Assembly: GCF_006152145.1 (NCBI RefSeq)
Contig: NZ_VDFV01000002.1
Coordinates: 62,001-126,000, forward strand
Length of the DNA stretch: 64,000 nt
Reading direction: 5' to 3'
Source: Rubellimicrobium roseum
GTDB lineage: Bacteria > Pseudomonadota > Alphaproteobacteria > Rhodobacterales > Rhodobacteraceae
In this document: positions 38,808-48,046 of the stretch, piece after piece
Layout of the letters: each line of letters starts with the position of its first letter
How positions within the stretch are numbered: position 1 is the stretch's first letter
Program-made: the position numbers and the translations under genes
The notes under the pieces: generated by a model
Told to the model about the DNA's origin: nothing
The model's input: the letters and a program-made list of their open reading frames with translations, nothing else
The model's database searches: none

Positions 38808-40691
38808 TCATCGGATCGCTCTCATCAGGAACTTTACGCGCCGCGAGGGCGGGCCTTCCTCTCCGATTGCAAGGGTGCCGTTGCTCAGAAGGCTGTTCAT
38901 CGCAGCCGCGAAAGCGTTCTTGGTAACACCTTCGGACTTTGGGTGCTTGGCGAATTGCGAGGGGGCATAGGTCGAGGCGCCTGCATGGTTCACCCGGCGT
39001 CCCTGGCTCGTGAACTCGTCCAAGAGCTTCAGAAACACCCGCTCGGCCTTGGCTCCTGCCGCCATCTTGTCGAGGCCCGACGGCGCCACGTCGGCCACGA
39101 AGACCCCGCCGCGCCACGTCATGCCGATCTCGCCTCCGACCCGGCTGTAGTTCGCCTTCTTGGTCGTGAGCACCCGCTTGTCCGGCTCAGGCTCATGCCC
39201 GTCCTGGATGATGCGGGACAAGTAGAGCCGCGAGCGCACCGAGTTGTTCCAGGCCGTAGATCCCGACGAACCCGAGCCGGAGGTTAGGCCTGTGAGCGAC
39301 GGGTGCCCCAGCAGCATTACGGCGCAGCGCTGCCGGATCGCGAGTCCCCGCAGGATCCCGATGAACTGGCGCACCTTCATGCGATCGTTCTCGTTGGCTG
39401 GATACACGTCCGCGAGCGTGTCTATCACGACAAGAGCCGGCTGCTCGTCGGCGGCGCGGGCCTCCAGTTCCTGGAAGAGCGCCGAGGCCATCAAGGCCAG
39501 TCCGCTCTCCACTGCCAGAAGCGCGTCCTCGCCCGCAAGGCTGCGAAGCGTCAGACCCTCGATGTCGTCATAGGTTCGTCCGATGGCCCGGAGGATGTCG
39601 TCGGTGCGGCGATGCAGCTCGTCGTCGTCATCCTCGGCTGAAAGGTAGATGACCCGTCCTTGCGCGACATCCATCCCGAGCCAGCCGCAGCCTGAGGCCA
39701 CGGCGATGCCAAGCTGATGCGCCAAGAGTGACTTGCCGGTCCCTCCGTCGCCCGAGAACAGAGTCACGGTTCGATCGGGCACAAGGCCGGGCACCAGCCA
39801 GGGGCGCTCGGGCACCGGCCTGCCCTTGAGGCTCGCCGCCGAGTAGAAGCGCGAGGCCCGTGAAGCCGCCTCGTTGTGCGCCGTCTCCTGAGGCCGCCAC
39901 GGCTGGGTCTCTTGGCAGAGCCTCAGCAGCTCCTCGATGTCGCCATCTGACGCGATCCAGTCCGACACGTCGCCCTTCTCAGGGAGGCCCGGGAGAGCCA
40001 CAATCCGCACCTCGGCTGCGGTCTCTAGCAGACTCTCCGCAACCTGACGCGCGTGCGCCCGGCCAGCCTCATCGTTGTCAGGCAGGATATAGACGATGCG
40101 GCCGGTGAACCACCGGTTGAGGTCGGAGGTCCACTTGCCAGCCCCCTCTGAGGCGGTCGTGGCGACCAGCCCAAGGCGGTCCAGCGCGTCTGCGTCCTTC
40201 TCGCCTTCTGCAATCAGCACAGGTGCATGGGGGGACGCCAGGAGCTCCGGCAACCTGTAGGGCACCTTCGGACCTTTGGGCTTGCCCTTGGCCCAGCCTG
40301 TGCCTGTCCAGTGCTCCTGCGGGAAGCTCTTGGGGTCCTTAAGGCGGGTCACCTTGAGGTAGGGCGTGCCGTCTTCGAGATGGTAGACGTATTCCGCGAC
40401 TTTGCGCTGCGGCCGTCCCGGGCCACCCTGCCGCTCCTTGTCTCCCCGAGGGGTCCAAGGCGCCCGGCCAAGGCACTGGAGCACGTGGTCGCGGCATTTC
40501 TGCCAGTCGTCGCCTGCGTGACTGTGCACGACGAAGCCGTCCGGGTTGTCGGGCGCCAGCTTGACCGACAGGCTGCGGTCCTTGGGGCTGTGACCGGGTC
40601 CAGGCGCATTGATGCTCTCGGGACCGGTCACATCACCGTCCAGAGCAGCCGCCAAATTGCGCAGGCTGAGGATTGGTTGATGCATGGTCAT
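38808..40691 (-). CDS. TOPRIM primase / RepA-type AAA helicase of the element
   Basis: 627 residues. The TOPRIM core has EGEKDADAL with Glu162/Glu164 and the D-x-D of ILPDNDEAG (Asp205, Asp207). A RecA/RepA-like ATPase follows: Walker A GDGGTGKS at 314-321, Walker B region ALVVIDTLADV and a C-terminal helix-turn-helix-like segment. Fits a replicative primase-helicase or origin-unwinding protein. Start at 40691 overlaps the upstream small-gene stop as ATGA; a second Met is two codons in. Confidence 0.87.
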   Translation of the reverse strand: MTMHQPILSLRNLAAALDGDVTGPESINAPGPGHSPKDRSLSVKLAPDNPDGFVVHSHAGDDWQKCRDHVLQCLGRAPWTPRGDKERQGGPGRPQRKVAEYVYHLEDGTPYLKVTRLKDPKSFPQEHWTGTGWAKGKPKGPKVPYRLPELLASPHAPVLIAEGEKDADALDRLGLVATTASEGAGKWTSDLNRWFTGRIVYILPDNDEAGRAHARQVAESLLETAAEVRIVALPGLPEKGDVSDWIASDGDIEELLRLCQETQPWRPQETAHNEAASRASRFYSAASLKGRPVPERPWLVPGLVPDRTVTLFSGDGGTGKSLLAHQLGIAVASGCGWLGMDVAQGRVIYLSAEDDDDELHRRTDDILRAIGRTYDDIEGLTLRSLAGEDALLAVESGLALMASALFQELEARAADEQPALVVIDTLADVYPANENDRMKVRQFIGILRGLAIRQRCAVMLLGHPSLTGLTSGSGSSGSTAWNNSVRSRLYLSRIIQDGHEPEPDKRVLTTKKANYSRVGGEIGMTWRGGVFVADVAPSGLDKMAAGAKAERVFLKLLDEFTSQGRRVNHAGASTYAPSQFAKHPKSEGVTKNAFAAAMNSLLSNGTLAIGEEGPPSRRVKFLMRAIR

Positions 40692-40873
40692 GCGAGCACC
40701 GCCCCGGATTTGTAGACCCGTTCGACGCTGTTGGACTCACGATCCCAAAAGAAGAGGCTTGCCCGGAGGCGCCCTGGTCGGGCATACAGATGATGAAGAC
40801 CAGCAGTCTTGCTAACAGCCCCGGTTGCGCCCGCCAGCGCGCCGGGGTTTTTGCTTGTCTGGACCCGTGACAT
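40688..40873 (-). CDS. 61-residue leader gene of the replication operon
   Basis: MSRVQTSKNPGALAGATGAV then a basic aromatic tail (RASLFFWDRESNSVERVYKS). Its TGA overlaps the helicase ATG as ATGA, so it is translationally coupled to it. No family recognised. It is the first gene of the leftward replication unit, whose promoter should lie in 40874-41000. Confidence 0.5.
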   Translation of the reverse strand: MSRVQTSKNPGALAGATGAVSKTAGLHHLYARPGRLRASLFFWDRESNSVERVYKSGAVLA

Positions 40874-40995
40874 CTGCCTGAGCCGCTCGACCTGCACTGA
40901 CGTGCGTGTGTCAGATTTGTGCCGCTGATGCCGCGAGGTCGGTACATCGTTCTGCACATTGGAGCACGGTTCAGCAGGGGCGAACCGCTGGTCTC

Positions 40996-41024
40996 TTGCT
41001 TTTTTTACTGGGGTTCCGTAGGGG
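40996..41024 (+). promoter_or_regulatory. Element-derived promoter-like sequence in front of serC
   Basis: TTGCTT (40996-41001), 17-base spacer, TAGGGG (41019-41024). The distance from the -10 to the attachment core is 6 bases, against 7 for the native promoter at 18389-18417. The -10 is a poor match, so strength is uncertain, but the matched geometry suggests it replaces the native serC promoter after integration. Confidence 0.35.
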
Positions 41025-41055
41025 CGTCCTTGGGACACCCCTCCCCAACGAGGGG
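41021..41055 (+). promoter_or_regulatory. serC: serC leader RNA hairpins (possible serC motif)
   Basis: Two hairpins that share bases. One pairs GGGGCGTCC (41021-41029) with GGGACACCCC (41032-41041), with one mismatch. The other pairs CCCCTC (41038-41043) with GAGGGG (41050-41055) around CCCAAC. Both use 41038-41041, so only one can form at a time. Location just before serC fits the serC leader motif reported in Alphaproteobacteria; I recognise it by position and sequence flavour, not by alignment. Confidence 0.45.
41031..41054 (+). repeat. attR: right copy of 24-bp attachment core
   Basis: Identical over 24 bp to 18425-18448. It lies 24 bases upstream of the serC ATG and inside the serC leader hairpins. 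The base after the core (G41055) belongs to the chromosome and completes the 6-bp stem that attL cannot form. Confidence 0.9.
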
Positions 41056-41078
41056 CCATATACCTGGAAGGGTAGATC

Positions 41079-42233
41079 ATGACGCGCGAGACGCCGCAGG
41101 CCAAGCCTGCGAACCCCCGTTTCTCCTCGGGCCCCTGCGCCAAACCCCCCACCTGGAGCCTCGATACGCTGTCCGGCGCGAGCCTTGGCCGGTCGCACCG
41201 CGCCGCCGAAGGCAAGGCGCGGCTGAAGCGCGCCATCGACCTGACGCGCGAGGTCCTGCAGGTCCCCGACACCCATCGCATCGGCATCGTGCCGGCGTCC
41301 GACACCGGGGCCGTCGAGATGGCCATGTGGACCCTGCTGGGCGAGCGGCCGGTGGAGATGGTTGCCTGGGAGTCGTTCGGCGAAGGCTGGGTCACGGATG
41401 CGGTGAAGCAGCTCCGGCTCGATGCGCGGGTGCATCGCGCCGATTACGGGCGCATCGTGGACATGGCGGCGCTGGACTACGACCGCGACGTGGTCTTCAC
41501 CTGGAACGGCACGACCTCGGGCGTGCGGGTGCCTTCGGGTGACGTGATCCCGGCCGACCGCAAGGGGCTGACGATCTGCGACGCGACCTCGGCGGCCTTC
41601 GCGCAGGAGCTGCCCTTCGACAAGCTCGATGTGGTGACCTTCTCCTGGCAGAAGGTCATGGGCGGGGAGGCGGCGCATGGTGTCCTGATCCTCGGGCCCC
41701 GCGCGGTGGAGCGGCTGGAGTCGTTCACGCCGGACCGGCCGCTGCCGAAGATCTTCCGGCTGACCAGCAAGGGCAAGCTGATCGAGGGCATCTTCCAGGG
41801 CGAGACGATCAACACGCCGTCGATGCTCTGCGTCGAGGACTGGATCGTGGCAATGGAGTGGGGCCAGGCCATCGGCGGGCTGCCGGCGCTGATCGCCCGC
41901 GCCGACGCCAATGCGCAGGCCGTGTGGGACTTCTGCGCGGCGCGGCCCTGGATCGTGAACCTCGCCGAGGACGAGGCCACGCGGTCGAACACCTCCGTCT
42001 GCCTGAAGTTCACCGATCCGCGCATCACCGACGGCGCGGCCTTCGCAAAGGCCGTGGCGAAGCGGCTGGAGCAGGCGGGCGCGGCGCTGGACGTGGGCGC
42101 CTATCGCGACGCGCCCCCCGGCCTGCGGGTCTGGTGCGGGGCGACGGTGGAGCGGGCGGACATCGAGGCGATGCTGCCCTGGCTCGACTGGGCGTTCCAC
42201 GAGGAGATCGCCAAGGTCGCTCAGGCGGCGTGA
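41079..42233 (+). CDS. serC: Phosphoserine aminotransferase
   Basis: Transaminates 3-phosphohydroxypyruvate with glutamate in serine synthesis (and acts in PLP synthesis in many bacteria). 384 residues; fold-type I aminotransferase with N-terminal [11 protein letters not shown] and the PLP lysine Lys192 in [15 protein letters not shown]. The length and sequence are of the alphaproteobacterial SerC branch. GGAAGGG lies 9 bases before the ATG. The coding region is undisturbed, but its original promoter is now on the other side of the integrated element. Confidence 0.96.
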   Translation: MTRETPQAKPANPRFSSGPCAKPPTWSLDTLSGASLGRSHRAAEGKARLKRAIDLTREVLQVPDTHRIGIVPASDTGAVEMAMWTLLGERPVEMVAWESFGEGWVTDAVKQLRLDARVHRADYGRIVDMAALDYDRDVVFTWNGTTSGVRVPSGDVIPADRKGLTICDATSAAFAQELPFDKLDVVTFSWQKVMGGEAAHGVLILGPRAVERLESFTPDRPLPKIFRLTSKGKLIEGIFQGETINTPSMLCVEDWIVAMEWGQAIGGLPALIARADANAQAVWDFCAARPWIVNLAEDEATRSNTSVCLKFTDPRITDGAAFAKAVAKRLEQAGAALDVGAYRDAPPGLRVWCGATVERADIEAMLPWLDWAFHEEIAKVAQAA

Positions 42234-42272
42234 TCCGGCGGCGGGGGGCGACCCCGCCCTGCCCCATCCCAT

Positions 42273-42291
42273 GGCGGGCATTCGGCCCGCC
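42273..42291. promoter_or_regulatory. Stem-loop between serC and serA
   Basis: Perfect 7-bp stem GGCGGGC / GCCCGCC with an ATTCG loop in the 89-base spacer. No T-run follows, so it could attenuate or stabilise the serC-serA message rather than end it. Confidence 0.5.
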
Positions 42292-42322
42292 ACCCCCTCA
42301 GATTTCATTCATGGAGCCCCTC

Positions 42323-43918
42323 ATGGCCCCCCGCGTGCTCATCTCGGACGAACTCTCGACCGCCGCCGTTCAGATCTTCAAGGATCGCGGCGTGGAGGTC
42401 GACTACCAACCCAAGCTCGGCAAGGACAAGGACGCCCTGCTGGCGATCATCGGCAACTACGACGGCTTGGCGATCCGGTCCGCGACCAAGGCGACGGAGA
42501 AGCTGCTCGCCGCCGCCACGAACCTCAAGGTGATCGGGCGCGCGGGCATCGGCGTGGACAACGTGGACATCCCGGCCGCGTCCAAGAAGGGCATCATCGT
42601 GATGAACACGCCCTTCGGGAACAGCATCACCACCGCCGAGCACGCCATCGCGATGATGCTGGCCGTGGCGCGGCAGATCCCGGAGGCGAATGCCTCCACC
42701 CATGCGGGGAAGTGGGAGAAGTCGCGCTTCATGGGGGTGGAGCTGACCGGCAAGACGCTGGGTGTCATCGGCGCGGGCAACATCGGCTCCATCGTCTGCG
42801 ACCGGGCACGGGGGCTCAAGATGAAGGTCGTGGCCTACGACCCCTTCCTGGGCGAGGAGCGGGCCGACCAGATGGGCGTGGAGAAGGTGGAGTTGGACGA
42901 GCTGTTCCGCCGCGCCGACTTCATCACGCTCCATGTGCCGCTGACCGACCAGACCCGCAACATCCTGAGCCGCGAGGCGATTCAGAAGCTGAAGCCGGGC
43001 GTGCGGATCGTGAACTGCGCGCGGGGCGGGCTGGTCGATGAGGAGGCGCTGGCCGAGGCGCTGAAGAGCGGCCATGTGGCGGGGGCGGCCTTCGACGTCT
43101 TCGCCGTCGAGCCCGCGACGGATTCGCCGCTGTTCGGGCTGCCCAACGTGGTGGTGACGCCGCATCTGGGCGCCAGCACCACCGAGGCGCAGGAGAACGT
43201 GGCCCTGCAGGTGGCCGAGCAGATGGCCGACTACCTGCTGACGGGCGCGGTGAGCAACGCGCTCAACATGCCGTCGGTGACCGCCGAAGAAGCCAGGGTG
43301 ATGGGGCCGTGGATCCGGCTTGCGGGGCATCTGGGCAACTTCGTGGGGCAGATGACGGACGAGCCCATCACGGCGATCAACGTGCTGTATGACGGGATCA
43401 CGAGCACGATGAACCTCGCGGCGCTGAACTGCGCGGTGATCGCGGGGATCATGCGGCGGGCGAACCCGGACGTGAACCTCGTCAGCGCGCCGGTGATCGC
43501 GCGGGAGCGGGGCATCCACATCTCGACCACCCGGCAGGACCAGTCGGGCATGTTCGAGGGCTACATCAAGGTCACGGTCGTGACCGAACTGCGCGAGCGG
43601 TCGGTGGCGGGGACCGTGTTCTCGGACGGCAAGCCTCGGTTCATCCAGATCAAGGGCATCACGGTGGACGCCGAGATCGGGGCGAACATGGTCTACACCA
43701 CCAACGAGGACGTGCCGGGCATCATCGGCGCGCTGGGGCAGACCATGGGCGAGAACGGCGTGAATATCGCCAACTTCACGCTGGGCCGCAGCCACCGGGG
43801 CGGCGAGGCCATCGCGATACTCTACGTGGACGATCCGGTGCCCGAGCCGATCCTTGACCAGTTGCGCGGGACGGGGATGTTCCAGCAGGTCAAGGCGCTG
43901 CAGTTCGACATGGCGTGA
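42323..43918 (+). CDS. serA: D-3-phosphoglycerate dehydrogenase
   Basis: First committed step of serine synthesis, NAD-dependent oxidation of 3-phosphoglycerate. 531 residues, the long form: catalytic and NAD domains (GxGxxG at 150-155, VIGAGNIG; catalytic Arg234, Glu263, His281), an intervening ASB domain and a C-terminal ACT domain (TTNEDVPGIIGALGQTMGEN) likely to sense serine. GGAG 6 bases upstream selects ATG 42323 over an in-frame ATG at 42311. Same strand and probably same mRNA as serC. Confidence 0.97.
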   Translation: MAPRVLISDELSTAAVQIFKDRGVEVDYQPKLGKDKDALLAIIGNYDGLAIRSATKATEKLLAAATNLKVIGRAGIGVDNVDIPAASKKGIIVMNTPFGNSITTAEHAIAMMLAVARQIPEANASTHAGKWEKSRFMGVELTGKTLGVIGAGNIGSIVCDRARGLKMKVVAYDPFLGEERADQMGVEKVELDELFRRADFITLHVPLTDQTRNILSREAIQKLKPGVRIVNCARGGLVDEEALAEALKSGHVAGAAFDVFAVEPATDSPLFGLPNVVVTPHLGASTTEAQENVALQVAEQMADYLLTGAVSNALNMPSVTAEEARVMGPWIRLAGHLGNFVGQMTDEPITAINVLYDGITSTMNLAALNCAVIAGIMRRANPDVNLVSAPVIARERGIHISTTRQDQSGMFEGYIKVTVVTELRERSVAGTVFSDGKPRFIQIKGITVDAEIGANMVYTTNEDVPGIIGALGQTMGENGVNIANFTLGRSHRGGEAIAILYVDDPVPEPILDQLRGTGMFQQVKALQFDMA

Positions 43919-43923
43919 TGCGG

Positions 43924-43949
43924 AGCGGGAGGTCCAAGGACCCCCCGCT
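43924..43949. terminator. Bidirectional hairpin between serA and the lipocalin-like gene
   Basis: Stem AGCGGG-A-GGTCC / GGACC-C-CCCGCT (12 positions, one mismatch) with a two-base AA turn, between the convergent genes. Fits a shared terminator, although the T-tract is short. Confidence 0.6.
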
Positions 43950-43952
43950 TCG

Positions 43953-44993
43953 TCAGTAGCCGGTCATTTCCAGGTAGCCCACGCCCGCGTGGGAGCCGGT
44001 GACGGTCACGGGCCCCTCCCAGTAAGGGACGGAGGTCGCCATCCAGGCCTGGGGGTTCAGCGCCTCGACCGTCGCGTCGAGGCCGCGGTCGGGCAGCCGG
44101 ACGCGCCAGCGGGTGGGGATCTCGCGTTGGGCCCCCTCGCCGTCGGTCACGTCCGAGGTCGCCAGCGGCTCGGCGGCGAAGGCGCCGTTCGGGAAGGGCG
44201 TGGGCGTGCCATCGGGCGCGATCCAGGTGGCGGCGGTGAAGGCGTCGCCGCCCTCCTCGTTCAACCGGAAGGCCATGAGCTTTTCCCCGGTGTCGAAGGA
44301 CAGCGAGAACCAGTCCCAGCCCACCTGCCGGTCGGCGAGCGGCTGGGAGGACCATTCACGGTCAAGCCAGGCGGTGCCGGTCACGGGGATCTCGCCGTCG
44401 GGGAGGGTCAGGGTGCCGTCGACGGCGAAGAAGGGCTGGGAGTAGTAGTGGCTGGCCTGCCCGTCCTCGGACTTGACGCTGTAGCCCTGGTCGCCTTGCA
44501 AGACGATGGGGCCCTGGGCGGTGAGCGTCACGTCGTAGCCCCAGTCGGGGCCCTGCGCGGTGAGGGTCGCGGTGTCGAAGTTGGGGCCGGCGAGACGCCA
44601 TTCGTCGATCCAGGCCTCGAACGGGTCGGCCGTGACGCCCGCCTGGCCTGTGGCGCCGCGGGCGAGGCGCTCGGTGACGAAATGCGCCTCGGGCGTGGTG
44701 ACGGCGGCGTGGCCCATCCAGACCTGGGCTTCGGGCGCGCCTCCGGGCGCGAGGGCCGAGCGGAAGAGCGTCCACTGGAAGCCGTAGGGGGTGCCGTCGG
44801 GGCCTGTCAGGTTCGCCGTGATGTACCACCATTCGATGCGGAAGGTGGGATGCGCCCCGTGGTCCCGTGGAAAGGCGAACCCGTATCCGGGCTGCGGGAG
44901 GGCGTAGCCTTCGGCCGAGGTGCCAAGGCCCGCGAAGCCCTGCGCCTGGGCGGCCAGGGGGCAGAGGGCAAGGACGAGGGTCCTAGCGTTCAT
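43953..44993 (-). CDS. Secreted AttH/CrtC-like lipocalin-domain protein
   Basis: 346 residues with a signal peptide (MNARTLVLALCPLAAQAQ). Two lipocalin-like halves carry the AttH signatures FRIEWWYITANL near residue 52 and GTAWLDREWSSQ in the second half. The family includes carotenoid hydratase-like CrtC and the AttH protein that accompanies AttE/F-type ABC transporters. It overlaps the FtsX-type permease gene by 11 bases. Probably a periplasmic hydrophobic-ligand carrier or hydrolase working with the exporter; substrate unknown. Confidence 0.85.
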   Translation of the reverse strand: MNARTLVLALCPLAAQAQGFAGLGTSAEGYALPQPGYGFAFPRDHGAHPTFRIEWWYITANLTGPDGTPYGFQWTLFRSALAPGGAPEAQVWMGHAAVTTPEAHFVTERLARGATGQAGVTADPFEAWIDEWRLAGPNFDTATLTAQGPDWGYDVTLTAQGPIVLQGDQGYSVKSEDGQASHYYSQPFFAVDGTLTLPDGEIPVTGTAWLDREWSSQPLADRQVGWDWFSLSFDTGEKLMAFRLNEEGGDAFTAATWIAPDGTPTPFPNGAFAAEPLATSDVTDGEGAQREIPTRWRVRLPDRGLDATVEALNPQAWMATSVPYWEGPVTVTGSHAGVGYLEMTGY

Positions 44994-47370
44994 CCGAGAA
45001 CACCTTGAGGAGGATCGACGGCGGCACGCGGGCGAGGCGGATCGCGGGCCAGAGGGCGGCGAGCGCGGCGGCCAGCAGCGCCAGCGCGAAGAGGCGCAGC
45101 CAGTCCCAAGGGAAGAGGAACATCGGCAGCCGCCAGCCGAAGGCCTCGACGTTGACGACCGCCAGAAGCACCCAGGCCAGCGCGAGGCCCAGGGGAAGCG
45201 CGGCCAGCGCGGTCAGGGTCGACAGGCCCACGGCGCGGATCAGCTCCAGCCGGCCCAAGGTCGCGCGCCGCGTGCCCAACGCCCAGACGGGGGCGAGCTG
45301 CGGCAGGCGGATCGAGGCCAGCGTCAGGAGCGACATGAGGAGCGCGAAGCCCGCGACGGCGAGCGTGAGGACGTTCAGCGCGGCGGTGACCGCGAAGGTG
45401 CGCTCGAAGATGCCGAGCGAGATGGCCTTGAGGTTCGACTGGTTCACCACCTGATCTGGGTCGAGGCCCAGGTCGGTCACCAGCCGCTCGGCCAGCGCCG
45501 GGACCCCTTCGGCGGGCAGGCGCAGGCCGAAATTGACGGGGACCACCTCGGGGAAGGTCTGGCGGAACAGCGCCTCGGTCAGGATCGCCTCGCCCACCGG
45601 ATTGCCGTAGTCGCCGTAGATGCCGAGGATCGGGAGGGTGACGGCGCCAGTGACCTGGAGATCGTCGCCCACCGACAGGCCCGCACGGCGGGCGAGCTGC
45701 TCGTTGACGAGGAGCCCCTGCCCCGCCGCGAGCCGGTCCCAGGCGTCGGGGACGGCGGACAGGAAGCGCCAGTTCTCGCGGTAGGTGGGGTCGTCGCGCA
45801 GGATCTGGACCTGCGCGGGCAGGCCCGCGAGGGGGCGCTCGATCTCGGCGATGGGGAGGACGCGGGTGCCCGAGGGCAGCGCGGCGAGGAAGGCGTTCAC
45901 GCGGTCGGGGGAGGAGACGCCGACATAAAGCTCGGGCGCGAGGCGCTGGTCGAGGAAGTCCACGAAGGTCTGGCGGAAGCTGCTGACCATGGTCGAGACG
46001 CCGACGTTGGCGGCCATGGCGAGGAGCAGCGCCATCAGGGCGAGGGAGAGGCCGGGAAGCTCGGCGCGGGAGTCGGCCCAGATCCACTGGGGCAGCGCCT
46101 CGCGGGCGAAGCGGCTGCCCAGCGCGAGGACGCGGTCGAGGAGGAGCGGGAGGAGAAGCGCGCCGCCGATCATCAGGCAGCCGAGCGTGACGAAGCCGCC
46201 GACGAGCCCGCCGCCCCAGAGGCCGACGAGAAGCGCGACAAGGAGGAGGACGAGGCCCGCGACACCCTGCCGGATGGCGCGGCGCGCGGCCCAGCGGGCG
46301 CCGGCACGGCGGGTGCCTCCGGCGAGGAGCGGCGTGGTGGCGAGGCGGCGGAAGGCGCTGGCCGCCGCCGCCGCGGTGCCCACCAGCGCGATGGCCATGC
46401 CGGAGAGCGCCCAGAGCGGCCGGAAGCGGAGCGTGCCCGCGACCTCGGCGCCATAGAGGCCCTGGAGGGTGCCCGCCACGTCCGGCAGGAGCGCGGCGGC
46501 GATGAGGTAGCCCAGCAGGAGCCCGATCCCCCCGGCGACGAGGGCGAGAAGCGCCAGTTCCGCCGCCATGAGCGCGATCAGGAGGCCGAGCGGCATCCCC
46601 ATGGCGCGCAGCGTGCGGACGGTGGCGCGGCGCTGCTCGAAGGCGAGGCCCACCGCGCCATGGACGATGAAGAGCCCGACCGCGAAGGACAGGAGCCCGA
46701 AGGCGGTGAGGTTGAGGTGGAAGCTGTCCGTGAGCGCCGCCGGGTCGGTCCCCTGATCGGGAGCCTGGAGGCGGAGGCCGGGGGCGACCTCAGCCAGCGG
46801 GACCTGCCGCAGGGGCTGGACGGGGGCGAGCAGGAGGCTCGTGAAGCCGTCGATTTCCAGGACGCGCTGGGCGGTCACGATGTCGGTCAGGACCGTGCCG
46901 GGCGCGGCCTCCTCGGAGGCCAGGAGCGTGGCGCCCGTGTCGGGAAGCTGGGCCAGCACCTCCTCGCGCCCCAGGAGCGCGCCCTGCGGCGCGAGGAAGG
47001 CCTGGAGGTCGGCGGTGTCGGCCTCCTCGATGGGGCCGGTGTCCACGGGCGTCGTCAGGGGGTCGATGCCCAGGAGGCGGGCGCGGCCCAAGCGCCCCTC
47101 GACCACGGGGCTCGCGAGCCAGCCCGCGCGGCGCAGGGCGACCCAGGTCGCCTCGGGGATGGTCGCGCCCTCGGGCGGGAGGAGGCGCGACAGGCGCCCC
47201 TCGCCCAGCGTCTCGCTGGCTTCGGTGTAGGAGGCGCGGGCCTCGCCGTTGATGGCCTGCACGCCGGACCAGAGCGCGGTGGCGAGCGCGAGGCCCGCGA
47301 TGAGGGTGAAGAGCTGGAGCTTGTGGCGGCGCCAGTGGGACAGGAGCGCCAGAAGGCCAGCCGCGATCAT
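44983..47370 (-). CDS. FtsX/LolC-type ABC transporter permease
   Basis: 795-residue inner-membrane protein. N-terminal membrane anchor (about residues 20-40), a large periplasmic domain, then two FtsX-type three-helix blocks (about 250-400 and 660-780) with a second periplasmic domain between. Works with the ATPase encoded 7 bases upstream, in extracting or exporting a lipid or hydrophobic compound, or in mechanotransmission like MacB/LolC. The following AttH-like gene overlaps its 3' end. Confidence 0.9.
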   Translation of the reverse strand: MIAAGLLALLSHWRRHKLQLFTLIAGLALATALWSGVQAINGEARASYTEASETLGEGRLSRLLPPEGATIPEATWVALRRAGWLASPVVEGRLGRARLLGIDPLTTPVDTGPIEEADTADLQAFLAPQGALLGREEVLAQLPDTGATLLASEEAAPGTVLTDIVTAQRVLEIDGFTSLLLAPVQPLRQVPLAEVAPGLRLQAPDQGTDPAALTDSFHLNLTAFGLLSFAVGLFIVHGAVGLAFEQRRATVRTLRAMGMPLGLLIALMAAELALLALVAGGIGLLLGYLIAAALLPDVAGTLQGLYGAEVAGTLRFRPLWALSGMAIALVGTAAAAASAFRRLATTPLLAGGTRRAGARWAARRAIRQGVAGLVLLLVALLVGLWGGGLVGGFVTLGCLMIGGALLLPLLLDRVLALGSRFAREALPQWIWADSRAELPGLSLALMALLLAMAANVGVSTMVSSFRQTFVDFLDQRLAPELYVGVSSPDRVNAFLAALPSGTRVLPIAEIERPLAGLPAQVQILRDDPTYRENWRFLSAVPDAWDRLAAGQGLLVNEQLARRAGLSVGDDLQVTGAVTLPILGIYGDYGNPVGEAILTEALFRQTFPEVVPVNFGLRLPAEGVPALAERLVTDLGLDPDQVVNQSNLKAISLGIFERTFAVTAALNVLTLAVAGFALLMSLLTLASIRLPQLAPVWALGTRRATLGRLELIRAVGLSTLTALAALPLGLALAWVLLAVVNVEAFGWRLPMFLFPWDWLRLFALALLAAALAALWPAIRLARVPPSILLKVFSDER

Positions 47371-47377
47371 GCGCCCC

Positions 47378-48042
<665 letters not shown>

Positions 48043-48046
<4 letters not shown>

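Larger units (their letters stand above)
18425..41054. mobile_element. 22.6-kb integrated element (satellite-like island or decayed prophage) in the serC leader
   Basis: Bounded by a perfect 24-bp direct repeat with a tyrosine integrase at the left end. Contents in order: integration/regulatory genes, HicA-HicB, winged-helix proteins, MmeI-like restriction-modification, two twin-arginine small proteins, an XRE switch, two ejection-like proteins, small phage genes, primase-polymerase, HNH protein, AlpA-like regulator, hypothetical genes, iterons, and primase-helicase. Composition is more mixed and locally less GC-rich than the flanking chromosome. No terminase, portal, capsid or tail gene is present, so it cannot form its own particle unless a helper supplies these. 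Confidence 0.88.

Noticed and set aside
40874-40990. LexA (SOS) box upstream of the replication operon
   Set aside because: GTTC and GAAC occur but not with the GTTC-N7-GTTC spacing of the alphaproteobacterial site.
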